Source: Spirochaetia bacterium (GTDB lineage Bacteria; Spirochaetota; Spirochaetia; CAKZLE01). Taken from it: a stretch of DNA of 45,447 nucleotides. The DNA lies in NCBI GenBank assembly GCA_021736385.1, contig JAIPFY010000021.1:1-45447 (forward strand). The letters are read 5' to 3'. This document shows, piece after piece, positions 32,463 through 40,844 of the stretch. Each line of letters begins with the position of its first letter. Within the stretch, counting starts at the first letter, position 1. Both the position numbers and the translations under genes were made by a program. The notes beneath the pieces were generated by a model that saw only the letters and a program-made list of their open reading frames with translations, had not been told where the DNA came from and made no database searches.

Positions 32463-33959
32463 TCAATGCGCATCCATGGCATCGAAGAGATCAGTGAGAC
32501 TGGTATAGGCCATGGAGAAGAGTCTCTGCTGACGCTCATAGAGCGGTCTGAGTTCCGCATGGGGAGTCACGGTCTCTGATACCGGGTTCATCTGCTCGAC
32601 CATGGAAAAGTCAGGATAGATCCCGGTACCGACTCCTGCCAGGAGTGCAGCCCCCATACTGGTGGCCTCGGTAAGCAGTCGGGGGACGGTGAGTGCCTTT
32701 CCGAAGATATCAGCGAACACCTCCTGCCAGATGGCCCCCCTCGCCCCGCCACCGATGAGCATGATCGAAGGATCTTCCAGCTGGCCTGTCATGATATCCA
32801 GGGAGAGCTTGAGGTTCATGGCGACCCCCTCGATCACGGCTCTGCAGAGATCCTCGAAACTTGTATTCATATGCATGCCGAGGAACTCGGCTTTTGCTCT
32901 GGTGTTCCACCAGGGGGAACGCTCACCCATCAGATAGGGGAGGAATAATACTCCCCCTGCTCCGGGAGACGAGAATGCTGCCTGATCGTTGAGATCATCG
33001 AAGGTTGCGGCTTCTGCATTTCCCTTCATGACGTTCGCGAACCAGGTGAAGGCACTTCCTGCGCTCTGCATGGTACCGCAGGGATGATACAGTCCCTCGA
33101 TCGGATGAGCGAAGGTGAAGACTCTCATGGCCGGGTCCAGAACAGGCTCAGTGGACGTCACCGAGACCCAGGCGGTAGAGCCCATACAGCAGTACGGCTT
33201 GCCTTCTGAGACCGAACCCGCCCCAAGGGTCGCACAGCCACCGTCGCCGGCTCCGATCACTACCGGCACTCCCTCGGGAATCCCGGTATCGATACTGGCA
33301 TTCCTGTGCACGTAGCCGACTACCGTCGTTGAGGGTACGGCCCTCGGGAAGAGCTTGGGGTCCACACCTGCTGCTTCGAAGATCTCAGGGGACCAGCAGA
33401 GGGCTTTGAGATCGAAGGCCTGTGTACCCGAGGCATCGTTATAGTCAGTAGCATATTCACCGGTAAGCCGGTAACTCACATAATCCTTTGCCTGCAGCAC
33501 CTTGTGGATACGACGGTAGATCTGCGGCTCATGCTCTTTGAGCCACATGACCTTCTCAAGTGTATAGGCTGCACTGGGCCGGTTCCCGGTGATCTCATAC
33601 AGACGTTCTGTCCCTATCGCATCAGCAAGTCTCCGGGCCTGGACCTCACTTCGCAGATCACAGTAGATCATGGCTTTATGCAGAGGGTCCCCCTGTGCAT
33701 CGACCCCGAGACAGGCCATCATCTGTCCGCTGAACGAGACTGCTGAGATATCCTTCCTGTCGATATGGGTAAGGACCTGCTGACTGGAGTCGCATACTGC
33801 GCGCCACCAGTGAAGCGCATCCTGTTCTGCGCGATTTCCCGACATGAACGCTGTCGAATAGGAGGAGACACAGCTCGCTATCATCGTTCCCTCTTCATCG
33901 AACAGCGTAGCCTTGTTTCCCGAAGTGCCCAGATCATGTGCCAGAATATAAGTGCTCAT
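32463..33959 (-). CDS. FGGY-family carbohydrate kinase (xylulokinase-like)
   Basis: 498 residues, usual FGGY length. ATP-dependent phosphorylation of a pentulose or related sugar. Seen: LAHDLGTSGNKATLFD (phosphate 1 motif), VSFSGQMMACLGVD, MIYCDLRSE, LQAKDYVSYRLTGEYATDYN (as LQAKDYVSYRLTG), GAGDGGCATLGAG (catalytic Asp plus phosphate 2), LPYLMGERSPWWNTRAK, and the adenosine motif IMLIGGGARGAIWQEVFADI. QMMAC in the substrate region resembles xylulokinases, so xylB is the best guess. GGAGAGGG precedes the ATG. It stands alone; no isomerase is nearby, so the substrate is not settled by context. Confidence 0.88.
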   Translation of the reverse strand: MSTYILAHDLGTSGNKATLFDEEGTMIASCVSSYSTAFMSGNRAEQDALHWWRAVCDSSQQVLTHIDRKDISAVSFSGQMMACLGVDAQGDPLHKAMIYCDLRSEVQARRLADAIGTERLYEITGNRPSAAYTLEKVMWLKEHEPQIYRRIHKVLQAKDYVSYRLTGEYATDYNDASGTQAFDLKALCWSPEIFEAAGVDPKLFPRAVPSTTVVGYVHRNASIDTGIPEGVPVVIGAGDGGCATLGAGSVSEGKPYCCMGSTAWVSVTSTEPVLDPAMRVFTFAHPIEGLYHPCGTMQSAGSAFTWFANVMKGNAEAATFDDLNDQAAFSSPGAGGVLFLPYLMGERSPWWNTRAKAEFLGMHMNTSFEDLCRAVIEGVAMNLKLSLDIMTGQLEDPSIMLIGGGARGAIWQEVFADIFGKALTVPRLLTEATSMGAALLAGVGTGIYPDFSMVEQMNPVSETVTPHAELRPLYERQQRLFSMAYTSLTDLFDAMDAH

Positions 33960-34002
33960 ACGTACCCTCTCCCTCAGTCCTTGTGTATATATGTTCGTTG
34001 CA

Positions 34003-34031
34003 AGTATAGCGTATCATCACACTGAAGTACA
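34003..34031 (-). promoter_or_regulatory. Candidate promoter for the sugar kinase
   Basis: Minus strand: TGTACT (34031-34026), 17-nt spacer, TATACT (34008-34003). The -35 is weak. The 114-nt gap holds no other evident gene. Confidence 0.35.
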
Positions 34032-34073
34032 GAAACATGCGGGGTAAACGCAGCAAAGAACAGAGTCCCCTGA

Positions 34074-34757
34074 TCAATCCAGCAGCACCTGTTCCAGAGC
34101 CAGAGGATCCTTCAGGATTATCTCTCCTCTGGTGTGCACGATCATGCCGTGATGCTCGAACTCAGTGAGTTTACGTGATACCGACTCTCTGCTGTTCCCC
34201 AGATAGAGTGCCAGATCAGAGACGGATGGACACCGCAGAAGATCAGAGGGACCTGCTGCATGCCGCTGCAGCAGATACGAGGCGAGTTTCTTCTCAAGGG
34301 TGGTGCAGCTCATGATCTGATGGCGCTCGATCAGCTCCCCCATCTTGCTGCCGACACCATGGAGGTAGGCTTCCAGGAACGCCGGGTCGCTGCAGGCGGT
34401 GAGGATATAGCTGTAGGGTATGGATAGCATCCAGCCGGAGGTCTCCGATGAGACCCAACCGGGATAGTTCGCATGCATCTGGCTGGCAACGGAACCGAAC
34501 ACTTCACCGGATCGAACATCTCTGAGCAGGGCTCTGCCTCCGGAGGGCAGCGCGAAGGTGATCGACAACGCCCCGGAGAGCAGGAGGATGAGTCTGTCGC
34601 ACCGATCATACGGAGAGAACAGCAGATCTCCCCGCTCATGGCTGATGAGAGACCCCTGTGCGATGAGATCAGACTGGTACGCTCCGTTCAATGTGGAGAA
34701 CAGATCATGCGCAGCAAGTACATGCATGATCTGCTCATTGGTCATCCTGGTGTTCAT
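34074..34757 (-). CDS. Crp/Fnr family transcriptional regulator
   Basis: 227 residues from ATG 34757 (ATG 34745 is an alternative; neither has a good SD). N-terminal cyclic-nucleotide-type beta roll (ISHERGDLLFSPYDRCDRL, LLLSGALSITFALPSGGRAL), dimer helix (~120-145) and C-terminal HTH with SVSDLALYLGNSRESVSRKL. The recognition helix has the Arg-Glu-x3-Arg pattern of CRP, which reads GTGA half sites. The phosphate-binding cassette of cAMP receptors is not conserved and there is no Cys cluster as in FNR, so it is closer to Dnr/HcpR-like sensors. It lies 38 nt after a polyferredoxin gene, whose promoter region has a GTGTGA-N6-TCACAC box it could bind. Confidence 0.88.
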   Translation of the reverse strand: MNTRMTNEQIMHVLAAHDLFSTLNGAYQSDLIAQGSLISHERGDLLFSPYDRCDRLILLLSGALSITFALPSGGRALLRDVRSGEVFGSVASQMHANYPGWVSSETSGWMLSIPYSYILTACSDPAFLEAYLHGVGSKMGELIERHQIMSCTTLEKKLASYLLQRHAAGPSDLLRCPSVSDLALYLGNSRESVSRKLTEFEHHGMIVHTRGEIILKDPLALEQVLLD

Positions 34758-34795
34758 ATACCAGTCCAGTATACCATACAACAGGGACTCTGTGT

Positions 34796-35452
34796 CTACG
34801 TACGATAGGTAATAGCATCGACCGGGCAGACTGCTTCACATTTCTTACAGACGATACAGTCCTGTGCGGCGATGACCCTGATCTTGCTCTCTTCGGACTC
34901 ACGGGTAATACAGGAAGTGGTGCAGACCCTCTCGCAGGCACCGCAGCCGATGCAGCTTGAGGAGTCTATCTTCATCCCGCGACGGGAGATCCGGGAAGTG
35001 ACAGAGAGGATGGTGCCGAACGGACAGATCCTGCGGTGAAACAGTCCCTCTTCGAAGACCAGAGAGACCACCACCGAAAGACCCAGCAACGCAGGGAGCA
35101 TGGGAAACGGTGTGCCGGCTCTCTTGGTGAGAAGCATCGCTGCACCGAATGCCAGCAGAAACAGGACGTTCCAGATCCAGTGTCTCATCCACGACGGGGT
35201 CGCAAGCCGCTTGATCCCCAGCTTCTTGAAGATCCAGCTCTCAAGACGCATGGCAGTCCCCATGGGACAGACATCTCTGCAGTAGAGTCTTCCCCAGATA
35301 AGGGATACTCCCATACCGGCGATAAGGAAGATACCGAACCAGAGCTGGATACGTCCCAGAAACGTCAATGCACCGAAGAGTATGAGAAACAGGATCTGAG
35401 AGATGGTCTGGGCGGTACTGCCCCTTCCAGACTGTGTGTGTTGTGACTTCAT
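34796..35452 (-). CDS. 4Fe-4S polyferredoxin membrane protein (NapH/NosR-like)
   Basis: 218 residues. About four TM helices (QILFLILFGALTFLG, WFGIFLIAGMGVSLI, WIWNVLFLLAFGAAML, LPALLGLSVVVSLVF) with the cytoplasmic motifs CRDVCPMG and RRICPFG typical of the NapH/CcoG-like family. Two C-terminal ferredoxin motifs follow: CIGCGACERVCTTSC (four Cys) and CIVCKKCEAVCPVD. It probably passes electrons between the quinone pool or ferredoxin and a partner reductase; no reductase is adjacent. AGGAGG sits 5 nt before the ATG. Co-transcribed with the Crp-like regulator; the CRP-type box upstream suggests control by oxygen or nitrosative stress. Confidence 0.87.
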   Translation of the reverse strand: MKSQHTQSGRGSTAQTISQILFLILFGALTFLGRIQLWFGIFLIAGMGVSLIWGRLYCRDVCPMGTAMRLESWIFKKLGIKRLATPSWMRHWIWNVLFLLAFGAAMLLTKRAGTPFPMLPALLGLSVVVSLVFEEGLFHRRICPFGTILSVTSRISRRGMKIDSSSCIGCGACERVCTTSCITRESEESKIRVIAAQDCIVCKKCEAVCPVDAITYRT

Positions 35453-35495
35453 GATGTCCTCCTGCCGGAAGATATCACAGCAGCAGGATCATACT

Positions 35496-35513
35496 GTGTG
35501 ACAGATATCACAC
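35496..35513. promoter_or_regulatory. CRP/FNR-type operator upstream of the polyferredoxin-regulator operon
   Basis: GTGTGACAGATATCACAC is a palindrome with perfect 6-bp arms GTGTGA/TCACAC and a 6-nt centre, matching the CRP consensus TGTGA-N6-TCACA. Minus-strand TATGAT (35493-35488) adjoins it, which would put the box at about -23 (repression). If the weaker box GATATC (35476-35471) is the -10, the box centres near -40 (activation). The only Crp-family gene in the window is in this operon. Confidence 0.7.
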
Positions 35514-35577
35514 TATGAAAAAGATCCACTTGATATCGCTGCAGACTAGCCCCGATCGTGCTGGAACCGGGTGATGA

Positions 35578-36153
35578 TCATACCCTCGGCAGCAAGCCGA
35601 TGACTGACCCATATCCTTCGAACCGGACCGCGTCGATTCCCAGCGCCTGTGCCGAACTGACATGCTCCTGCAGGTCATCAGTGAAGAACACCTCGTGCGC
35701 AGCTGCCCCTTCCCGCTCGAGAATATACTCGAAAAATCTCCGGTCCGGCTTGGCTAACCCCATCAGATGTGAGGCATAGACGGCATCGAACCATCCGGTC
35801 ATACCTGATTCGATGATATGACTGTAGTGGCTCTCACAGGTGTTGGTCCCGCATACCACTCGATGACCGGCAGCTCTCAGATCTCCGAGCAGCTGTACCA
35901 TCTGATGATTGACTACCGGGTGGAAGCAGGCATGGAGGAGGTCCTCGGTGACGGATAGCCCACAAGCTCTTTGGCAGCCGTTCCAGAAATCCTGCACCGA
36001 CAGGGTCCCGGTCATCAGGCGGTCGAGCTGAGCCTGGTAGTAGGTGACGAACACCTCACAGTCAGTGTCCAGTCGTGCACACACTGCCGGGATGATATCG
36101 ACCTGATCGATGATCACATTCCCGAGATCGAAGATATAGAGGCTGTGTTCCAT
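35578..36153 (-). CDS. HAD-superfamily hydrolase (YihX-like, subfamily IA)
   Basis: 191 residues. Motif I is FDLGNVIID, with Gly-Asn in place of the usual second Asp, as in YihX-type alpha-glucose-1-phosphatases; motif II is VVCGTNT; motif III LAKPDRRFFEYIL; motif IV EVFFTDDLQEHV. Expected to be a small-molecule phosphatase in the cytoplasm. The ATG has TGGAG 6 nt upstream. It is divergent from the GntR-type regulator gene and 125 nt from the polyferredoxin gene, with no clear functional link to either. Confidence 0.9.
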   Translation of the reverse strand: MEHSLYIFDLGNVIIDQVDIIPAVCARLDTDCEVFVTYYQAQLDRLMTGTLSVQDFWNGCQRACGLSVTEDLLHACFHPVVNHQMVQLLGDLRAAGHRVVCGTNTCESHYSHIIESGMTGWFDAVYASHLMGLAKPDRRFFEYILEREGAAAHEVFFTDDLQEHVSSAQALGIDAVRFEGYGSVIGLLPRV

Positions 36154-36275
36154 GATCTGCTCCAGGTATACCGCAGGCGACCTCTGCCCTCTGCGGGTGA
36201 TACGAGAAGTATAGCGTGAAACGGGGAAAAGAGGAACAGCAAGTGATCATACAGGCAGGGACTGAGACCTGACAA

Positions 36276-36309
36276 GGCTGGACTGTACTGGAAACGGCTT
36301 TGTACAGCC
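36276..36309. other. Inverted repeats in the HAD-gntR divergent gap
   Basis: CTGTAC (36283-36288) and GTACAG (36302-36307), with an alternative outer pairing GGCTG/CAGCC (36276-36280, 36305-36309). They lie 94 bp upstream of the gntR start in a 247-bp gap that has no gene. Further right, 36338-36365 is AT-rich and abuts the gntR -35 box, like an UP element. Possible regulator sites. Confidence 0.35.
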
Positions 36310-36365
36310 GCTTCGACCAATCCCTGCACCGAATAGGATTATTTTAAAATCGATGAAAATTCTGT

Positions 36366-36394
36366 TTGACATGAGCATAAAGTAGACATATACT
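36366..36394 (+). promoter_or_regulatory. Promoter for leaderless gntR-TRAP operon transcript
   Basis: Perfect TTGACA (36366-36371), 17-nt spacer, TATACT (36389-36394). Six nt follow before the ATG at 36401, so +1 coincides with the A of ATG. No Shine-Dalgarno precedes the gene. Confidence 0.7.
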
Positions 36395-36400
36395 GCTATC

Positions 36401-37120
36401 ATGATGTCAGACAGCAAGACAGCAGGACAGCTGAAACCATTGTCCAAGAAAACACAGTCGGATCAGATCGTTGATATTCTCAAGGAGTATATTGCATCTG
36501 ATAAAATACGGGTAGGAGATAAACTCCCTCCGGAACTCAGCCTTGCAAAGATGTTGGACGTAAGTAGATCGACCGTCCGGGAGGCAATCCGAACACTTGC
36601 CGTCCAAGGATACATCAAGATCATAAACGGCAAAGGTTCCTTTCTTCTTCAGAAGCGGATAGACATGCCCATGAAGCAGATCGCCGCCTGGTTTGAAGAT
36701 CACAAGATGGAACTGGGTGATTTTATCGAGGTCAGGAAACTGATCGAACCATATGCTATCACCATGGCGATCGAACGGGGGACCCCGGAAGAGTTCAAAA
36801 GGATCGATGCGATCAGACTCGAATACGAAGAAGAGTGGGAACTCGGGGCAAGCCCAAAACTCGGGGATGTGGATGCCAGATTCCATCAGGCGATCGTCGA
36901 TATGGCTCATAATCTTATCTTGACCAACCTGTACAAAGTCATCGTCGAAGCGTTTGCTGATTATCGTCAACGATCATTTGCCGTTCAGTACCATGCAGAT
37001 AATGCCATTGAGCCTCACAGGAAGATAACAACTGCCATTCTCACCAGAAATACGGCAGATGCACAGCGCTACATGACCGAACACCTGAATAAGGTCTATA
37101 CGGATATGTCATTCTCATAG
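36401..37120 (+). CDS. GntR family regulator, FadR/FCD subgroup
   Basis: 239 residues. Winged HTH at ~20-85 (QIVDILKEYIASDKIRVGDK, LPPELSLAKMLDVSRSTVRE, AIRTLAVQGYI, NGKGSF) and an all-helical FCD ligand domain (~100-230) whose likely metal-binding residues are the Asp in DARFHQAIVDMAHN, its His, and the later His in PHRKITTAI. Such regulators sense sugar acids or other carboxylates. It is the first gene of the TRAP operon (46 nt to dctP) and would act as its ligand-controlled repressor. The mRNA is predicted leaderless; a second ATG follows directly at 36404. Confidence 0.92.
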   Translation: MMSDSKTAGQLKPLSKKTQSDQIVDILKEYIASDKIRVGDKLPPELSLAKMLDVSRSTVREAIRTLAVQGYIKIINGKGSFLLQKRIDMPMKQIAAWFEDHKMELGDFIEVRKLIEPYAITMAIERGTPEEFKRIDAIRLEYEEEWELGASPKLGDVDARFHQAIVDMAHNLILTNLYKVIVEAFADYRQRSFAVQYHADNAIEPHRKITTAILTRNTADAQRYMTEHLNKVYTDMSFS

Positions 37121-37166
37121 AGAGGGCATACCGAAAGATATATCCAATACGTTAAAGGAGATTACG

Positions 37167-38165
37167 ATGAGAAAAATTACGGTTATCATGATGTGCTTAT
37201 TGATGGCGATCAGCTTCTCAGTAAGTGCTGAAGGGCAGAAGGAACAGAAGCAGGAAGCGGTCAAACTCAAAGCCTATGTACCAACTAACCCAACAGCAGT
37301 ACCAACAAAATCATTAATGTTATTTGCAGAAAATGTCAAGGCTCGAACCAATGAAGCAGTGGATATCTCAGTGTATCACAGTGGACAACTTGGTAATGAC
37401 AGAGAAGGTATCGAATCAACCCGGATAGGGACGATAGATATCATGTTCGCAGGGACCGGTGGGTACTCGACATTCTACGACAAGACCAAGATCTTCGACC
37501 TGCCGTTTCTCTTTGATACCGCACAGGAAGCCTATGAAGTGGTGAACGGTCCAATCGGTGAAGAGATTTTCTCCGACATGGGGAAATTCGGTCTGGTCTA
37601 CCTTTCAACAGGCGACAACGGTATGCGTCACATCAGTACCGCGAACACTCCCGTGCACAGCCTAGAGGATGTCAAGGGTCTCAAGATCCGTGTGCCTGGG
37701 ATAAACACCTATGTAGATCTATGGACATATTGGGATGCAGTAGTGACTCCAATGCCGATCACCGAGCTCTACATGGCCCTGAAGACTGGTGTAGTTGCTG
37801 CTCAGGATAACGCACCATATCATTCTGTCGCGAGCAAGGTATATGAGGTTCAGGATCATTACTCCATGATCAACTACATGTGGATGGGACTTACCATGGT
37901 CATGAACAATGCCAAATGGGCAACACTGTCAGATGAGCACCAGAAGATCATAAAAGAAGAGGCGATCAAGGCTGCCAAATGGTCCTTCGATGAGATCGAA
38001 CGTGATAACGTAACCGCTCTGGAGGCTATGAGAGCAAGAGGAGTCACCATCGACCTGAATCCTGACAGAGAGAGTTTCATGGAAGGTATCGATGCTTTCT
38101 ATAGCCGATATGCTCAGGAAGCATGGTATGACAAGGATCTTATAGATACTCTGAGAAACAACTGA
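37167..38165 (+). CDS. TRAP transporter substrate-binding protein (DctP family)
   Basis: 332 residues. Signal peptide (MRKITVIMMCLLMAISFSVS-A), then a periplasmic DctP fold. GLKIRVPGINTYV contains the conserved Arg that binds the substrate carboxylate; PMPITELYMALKTGVVAAQDN is the family signature helix region. It resembles SiaP in layout, but the carboxylate-binding Arg alone does not fix the ligand. AAAGGAG lies 7 nt before the ATG. First transporter gene of the PQM set; bases here are clearly more AT-rich than in the trp region. Confidence 0.93.
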   Translation: MRKITVIMMCLLMAISFSVSAEGQKEQKQEAVKLKAYVPTNPTAVPTKSLMLFAENVKARTNEAVDISVYHSGQLGNDREGIESTRIGTIDIMFAGTGGYSTFYDKTKIFDLPFLFDTAQEAYEVVNGPIGEEIFSDMGKFGLVYLSTGDNGMRHISTANTPVHSLEDVKGLKIRVPGINTYVDLWTYWDAVVTPMPITELYMALKTGVVAAQDNAPYHSVASKVYEVQDHYSMINYMWMGLTMVMNNAKWATLSDEHQKIIKEEAIKAAKWSFDEIERDNVTALEAMRARGVTIDLNPDRESFMEGIDAFYSRYAQEAWYDKDLIDTLRNN

Positions 38166-38193
38166 GACTGAATTACGGGTGCAAGGAGCGGGT

Positions 38194-38694
38194 ATGTATA
38201 TGCTAATCAAACGAATGCAGAAACTGAACATCAAGATCACTCAGGCAGTCAGTATAGTCATGTGTCTGTCTGTTGCGATAATGGCATCACTGATCATCCT
38301 GTCAGTATGTGTAAGAAATATTCTGGGGTTCTCTTTCCAGTGGATCGTTGACGTCAATCGTCTCATCTTCATATGGATGGCTTTTCTCGGAATCGTATAT
38401 GTCAACGAAAAGGACATGATGATCCGTTTCGAGATCGTAGATAATGCCCTCTCCCCTGCACTCCGTAGAATTATCACCATCGTAAGGCACCTGTCTTCAC
38501 TCTTCCTCTTCCTGGTGATGGTTCGAGCAGGCCTGCTGGTAAGCAATTTCGCGAAAGACCAAGTGTTCTCAACTATCCCGGTCTCAACGAAATGGCTCTA
38601 CTTTGCCGTTATCGCGGCAGGTATCCTGCTCGTCTATCAAACCACAGTGAAGATTCTGGTGCTGTTCGCACATCCTCATGCAGAAAATCAATAA
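38194..38694 (+). CDS. TRAP transporter small permease (DctQ family)
   Basis: 166 residues with four TM helices (VSIVMCLSVAIMASLIILSV, FIWMAFLGIVYV, SSLFLFLVMVRAGLLV, LYFAVIAAGILLVYQ). Motif IVDVNRLIFIWMAFLG fits the DctQ signature with an acidic residue before the second helix. The start at 38194 has AAGGAG 6 nt upstream; a GTG 15 nt earlier is weaker. It lies 28 nt after dctP and 14 nt before dctM. Confidence 0.9.
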   Translation: MYMLIKRMQKLNIKITQAVSIVMCLSVAIMASLIILSVCVRNILGFSFQWIVDVNRLIFIWMAFLGIVYVNEKDMMIRFEIVDNALSPALRRIITIVRHLSSLFLFLVMVRAGLLVSNFAKDQVFSTIPVSTKWLYFAVIAAGILLVYQTTVKILVLFAHPHAENQ

Positions 38695-38708
38695 GAAAGG
38701 GTATCTTG

Positions 38709-39977
38709 ATGATAGCGTTATTCCTGCTCTTCTTCATTCTCATCGCCATAGGGTTCCCTGTGGCGATCTCGATCGGCCTGAGTTCGATCATCTCTCTGAT
38801 AGCCTACGGGTATCCGCTGATAGTGATCGCACAAAAGATGGTGACAGGTATTGATTCGTTTACCTTCATTGCTATTCCCCTGTTCATCCTGGCAGGTGAA
38901 CTGATGAATGTTGGTAAGATCACTGATAAGATCTTTGATTTTGCCAAAGCGAATGTAGGATCAATACCAGGAGGATTGGCTCATGCCAATGTCGTAGCAA
39001 GTGTCATCTTTGCCGGTATGTCAGGTTCTGCGATCGCTGATGCAGGTGGATTGGGAACCGTTGAGATGAAGGCTATGAAGGATGCGGGTTTCGATGATGA
39101 GTTCTCCAGTGCTGTTACAGCAGCAAGCTCTACCATCGGTCCGATCTTCCCTCCCAGTATACCTTTTGTCATTTACGGAGGCATTGCCAGCGTATCGATC
39201 GGAAAGCTGTTTCTCGGAGGGATCCTTCCGGGACTGGCAATGATGCTGGCCTTGATGATCCTGATCTTCTTTTATGCTCTGAAGCATGATTACCCGCGAA
39301 CCAGGTTCTCCTTCAAGGAGCTGGCCCGACAGAGTATCAGATCGTTCATCCCCATGATGACCCCCGTGATCATACTCAGCGGATTCGTCACAGGATTATT
39401 CACACCGACAGAGGCTTCTGCTGTAGCAGTTTTCTATGCCCTGATCGTCGGAGGGATCCTATATCGAGAGATCAGCTTCAAGAAACTGGTCGATTCTCTG
39501 AGAAACACAGCCGTAACATCTGCGAATGTCATTTTCATCATCGGGACTGCGACACTGTTCTCATTCATCCTTACGAATGAGGGGTTTACCCAAAAGATCG
39601 CAGATACGCTGTTCATGATCTCTGACAATCCTACGGTGATTCTCCTGATCATAAATCTGGTCCTGTTCATCCTAGGTATGATCATGGAGCCGGGAGCGAT
39701 ACTGATCATGCTCCTCCCGATACTGCTTCCGATCGTCGAGCAGCTGTCCTTCGACTATGTACATTTTGGTGTGATGATCATCCTGAATCTCATGATCGGC
39801 CAGGTAACCCCCCCATTCGGTATGTGCCTGTTTACCATCAGCCAGGTCGGGCATGTCCCTATCAACAGGCTCTCACGTGCCGTTATCCCATTCATCTTCC
39901 CGCTGGTCGTTGTCCTGCTGCTGACAATACTGTTCCCGGGAATCATCACCTGGCTACCGAATCTACTTATGCCCTAG
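38709..39977 (+). CDS. TRAP transporter large permease (DctM family)
   Basis: 422 residues, about 12 TM helices. Typical segments: FVAIPLFILAGELMN-like IAIPLFILAGELMNVG, GGLAHANVVASVIFAGMSGS, ADAGGLGTVEMKAM, ASSTIGPIFPPSIPFVIYG, GFVTGLFTPTEASAVAVFYA and GQVTPPFGMCLFTIS. Forms the sodium-driven translocation unit with DctQ. The start was placed at ATG 38709, 14 nt after dctQ; earlier in-frame sequence overlaps dctQ and is not conserved. SD AAAGGG is modest. Confidence 0.95.
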   Translation: MIALFLLFFILIAIGFPVAISIGLSSIISLIAYGYPLIVIAQKMVTGIDSFTFIAIPLFILAGELMNVGKITDKIFDFAKANVGSIPGGLAHANVVASVIFAGMSGSAIADAGGLGTVEMKAMKDAGFDDEFSSAVTAASSTIGPIFPPSIPFVIYGGIASVSIGKLFLGGILPGLAMMLALMILIFFYALKHDYPRTRFSFKELARQSIRSFIPMMTPVIILSGFVTGLFTPTEASAVAVFYALIVGGILYREISFKKLVDSLRNTAVTSANVIFIIGTATLFSFILTNEGFTQKIADTLFMISDNPTVILLIINLVLFILGMIMEPGAILIMLLPILLPIVEQLSFDYVHFGVMIILNLMIGQVTPPFGMCLFTISQVGHVPINRLSRAVIPFIFPLVVVLLLTILFPGIITWLPNLLMP

Positions 39978-40016
39978 GCAGCACCGTTGTACAACTACCA
40001 ACTTGAGGAGAGAATC

Positions 40017-40844
40017 ATGAATGACAATCTATTTGACGTAACCGACAGAATAGCTATCGTGACAGGAGGACTCGGACAGATCGGTTTGGAATTCACCCTG
40101 GCATTACTCGAAAGAGGGGCCAAGGTAGCTGTGTTCAACCGCACGATACGCCAGCATATCATTGATGAGCGTATACCGGAGATGTACCGATCCAATGAAC
40201 ACTTCGCAGCCTTCGAAGTCGATATCACCAAGAAAACAACCATCGAGGCAGCGCTTGAGAAGATCCAGGAACGTTGGGGAGTCCCCCATATCCTGGTGAA
40301 CAATGCCGGCGTGGATACACAGCCGAGTGCCCCCCCGGAGGTCTCAGGCCCGTTCGAACAGTTCCCTGAAGACGTCTTCCGGGAGGTCGTGAACGTCAAT
40401 CTTACCGGAACATTCCTCTGTTCACAGGTGGTCGGTGCTGCGATGGCCAAAGCAGAGAGGGGCAGTATCATCAATATCGGCTCCATCTACGGGATGCTCT
40501 CTCCGGTACAGGATATCTACGCATATAAAGAGAGAGACACGGGTATCCCTTTTGTGAAACCAGTAGCCTATTCAGCCTCAAAGTCCGGGATCTACAACCT
40601 CACACGGTACATGGCGACCTACTGGGGAAGAAAAGGAGTTCGAGTGAACACCCTATCGCCCTCTGGAGTCTTCAGAGATACACAAGATGCTGAATTCCAG
40701 AGGAATTACTGTGCCAGAATACCCATAGGAAGAATGGCTGCAGCTGATGAATATAACGGCGCTATGTTATTCCTGGCATCAGATGCATCTACATATATGA
40801 CCGGTTCCAATCTTGTCATAGACGGGGGATGGTCAGCATGGTAG
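40017..40844 (+). CDS. Short-chain dehydrogenase/reductase (sugar-acid type)
   Basis: 275 residues, classical SDR. Cofactor motif IVTGGLGQIG (the TGxxxGxG pattern), NNAGVD, catalytic Ser in INIGSIYGM, Tyr-x3-Lys in YSASKSG, and the C-terminal MTGSNLVIDGGWSAW. Resembles gluconate 5-dehydrogenase/KduD-like enzymes. In this operon it may oxidise or reduce a keto or hydroxyl group of the imported acid before or after aldol cleavage. Arg49 region (VFNRT) after beta-2 suggests possible NADP use. GAGGAG lies 5 nt upstream. It overlaps the aldolase gene by 7 nt. Confidence 0.93.
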   Translation: MNDNLFDVTDRIAIVTGGLGQIGLEFTLALLERGAKVAVFNRTIRQHIIDERIPEMYRSNEHFAAFEVDITKKTTIEAALEKIQERWGVPHILVNNAGVDTQPSAPPEVSGPFEQFPEDVFREVVNVNLTGTFLCSQVVGAAMAKAERGSIINIGSIYGMLSPVQDIYAYKERDTGIPFVKPVAYSASKSGIYNLTRYMATYWGRKGVRVNTLSPSGVFRDTQDAEFQRNYCARIPIGRMAAADEYNGAMLFLASDASTYMTGSNLVIDGGWSAW

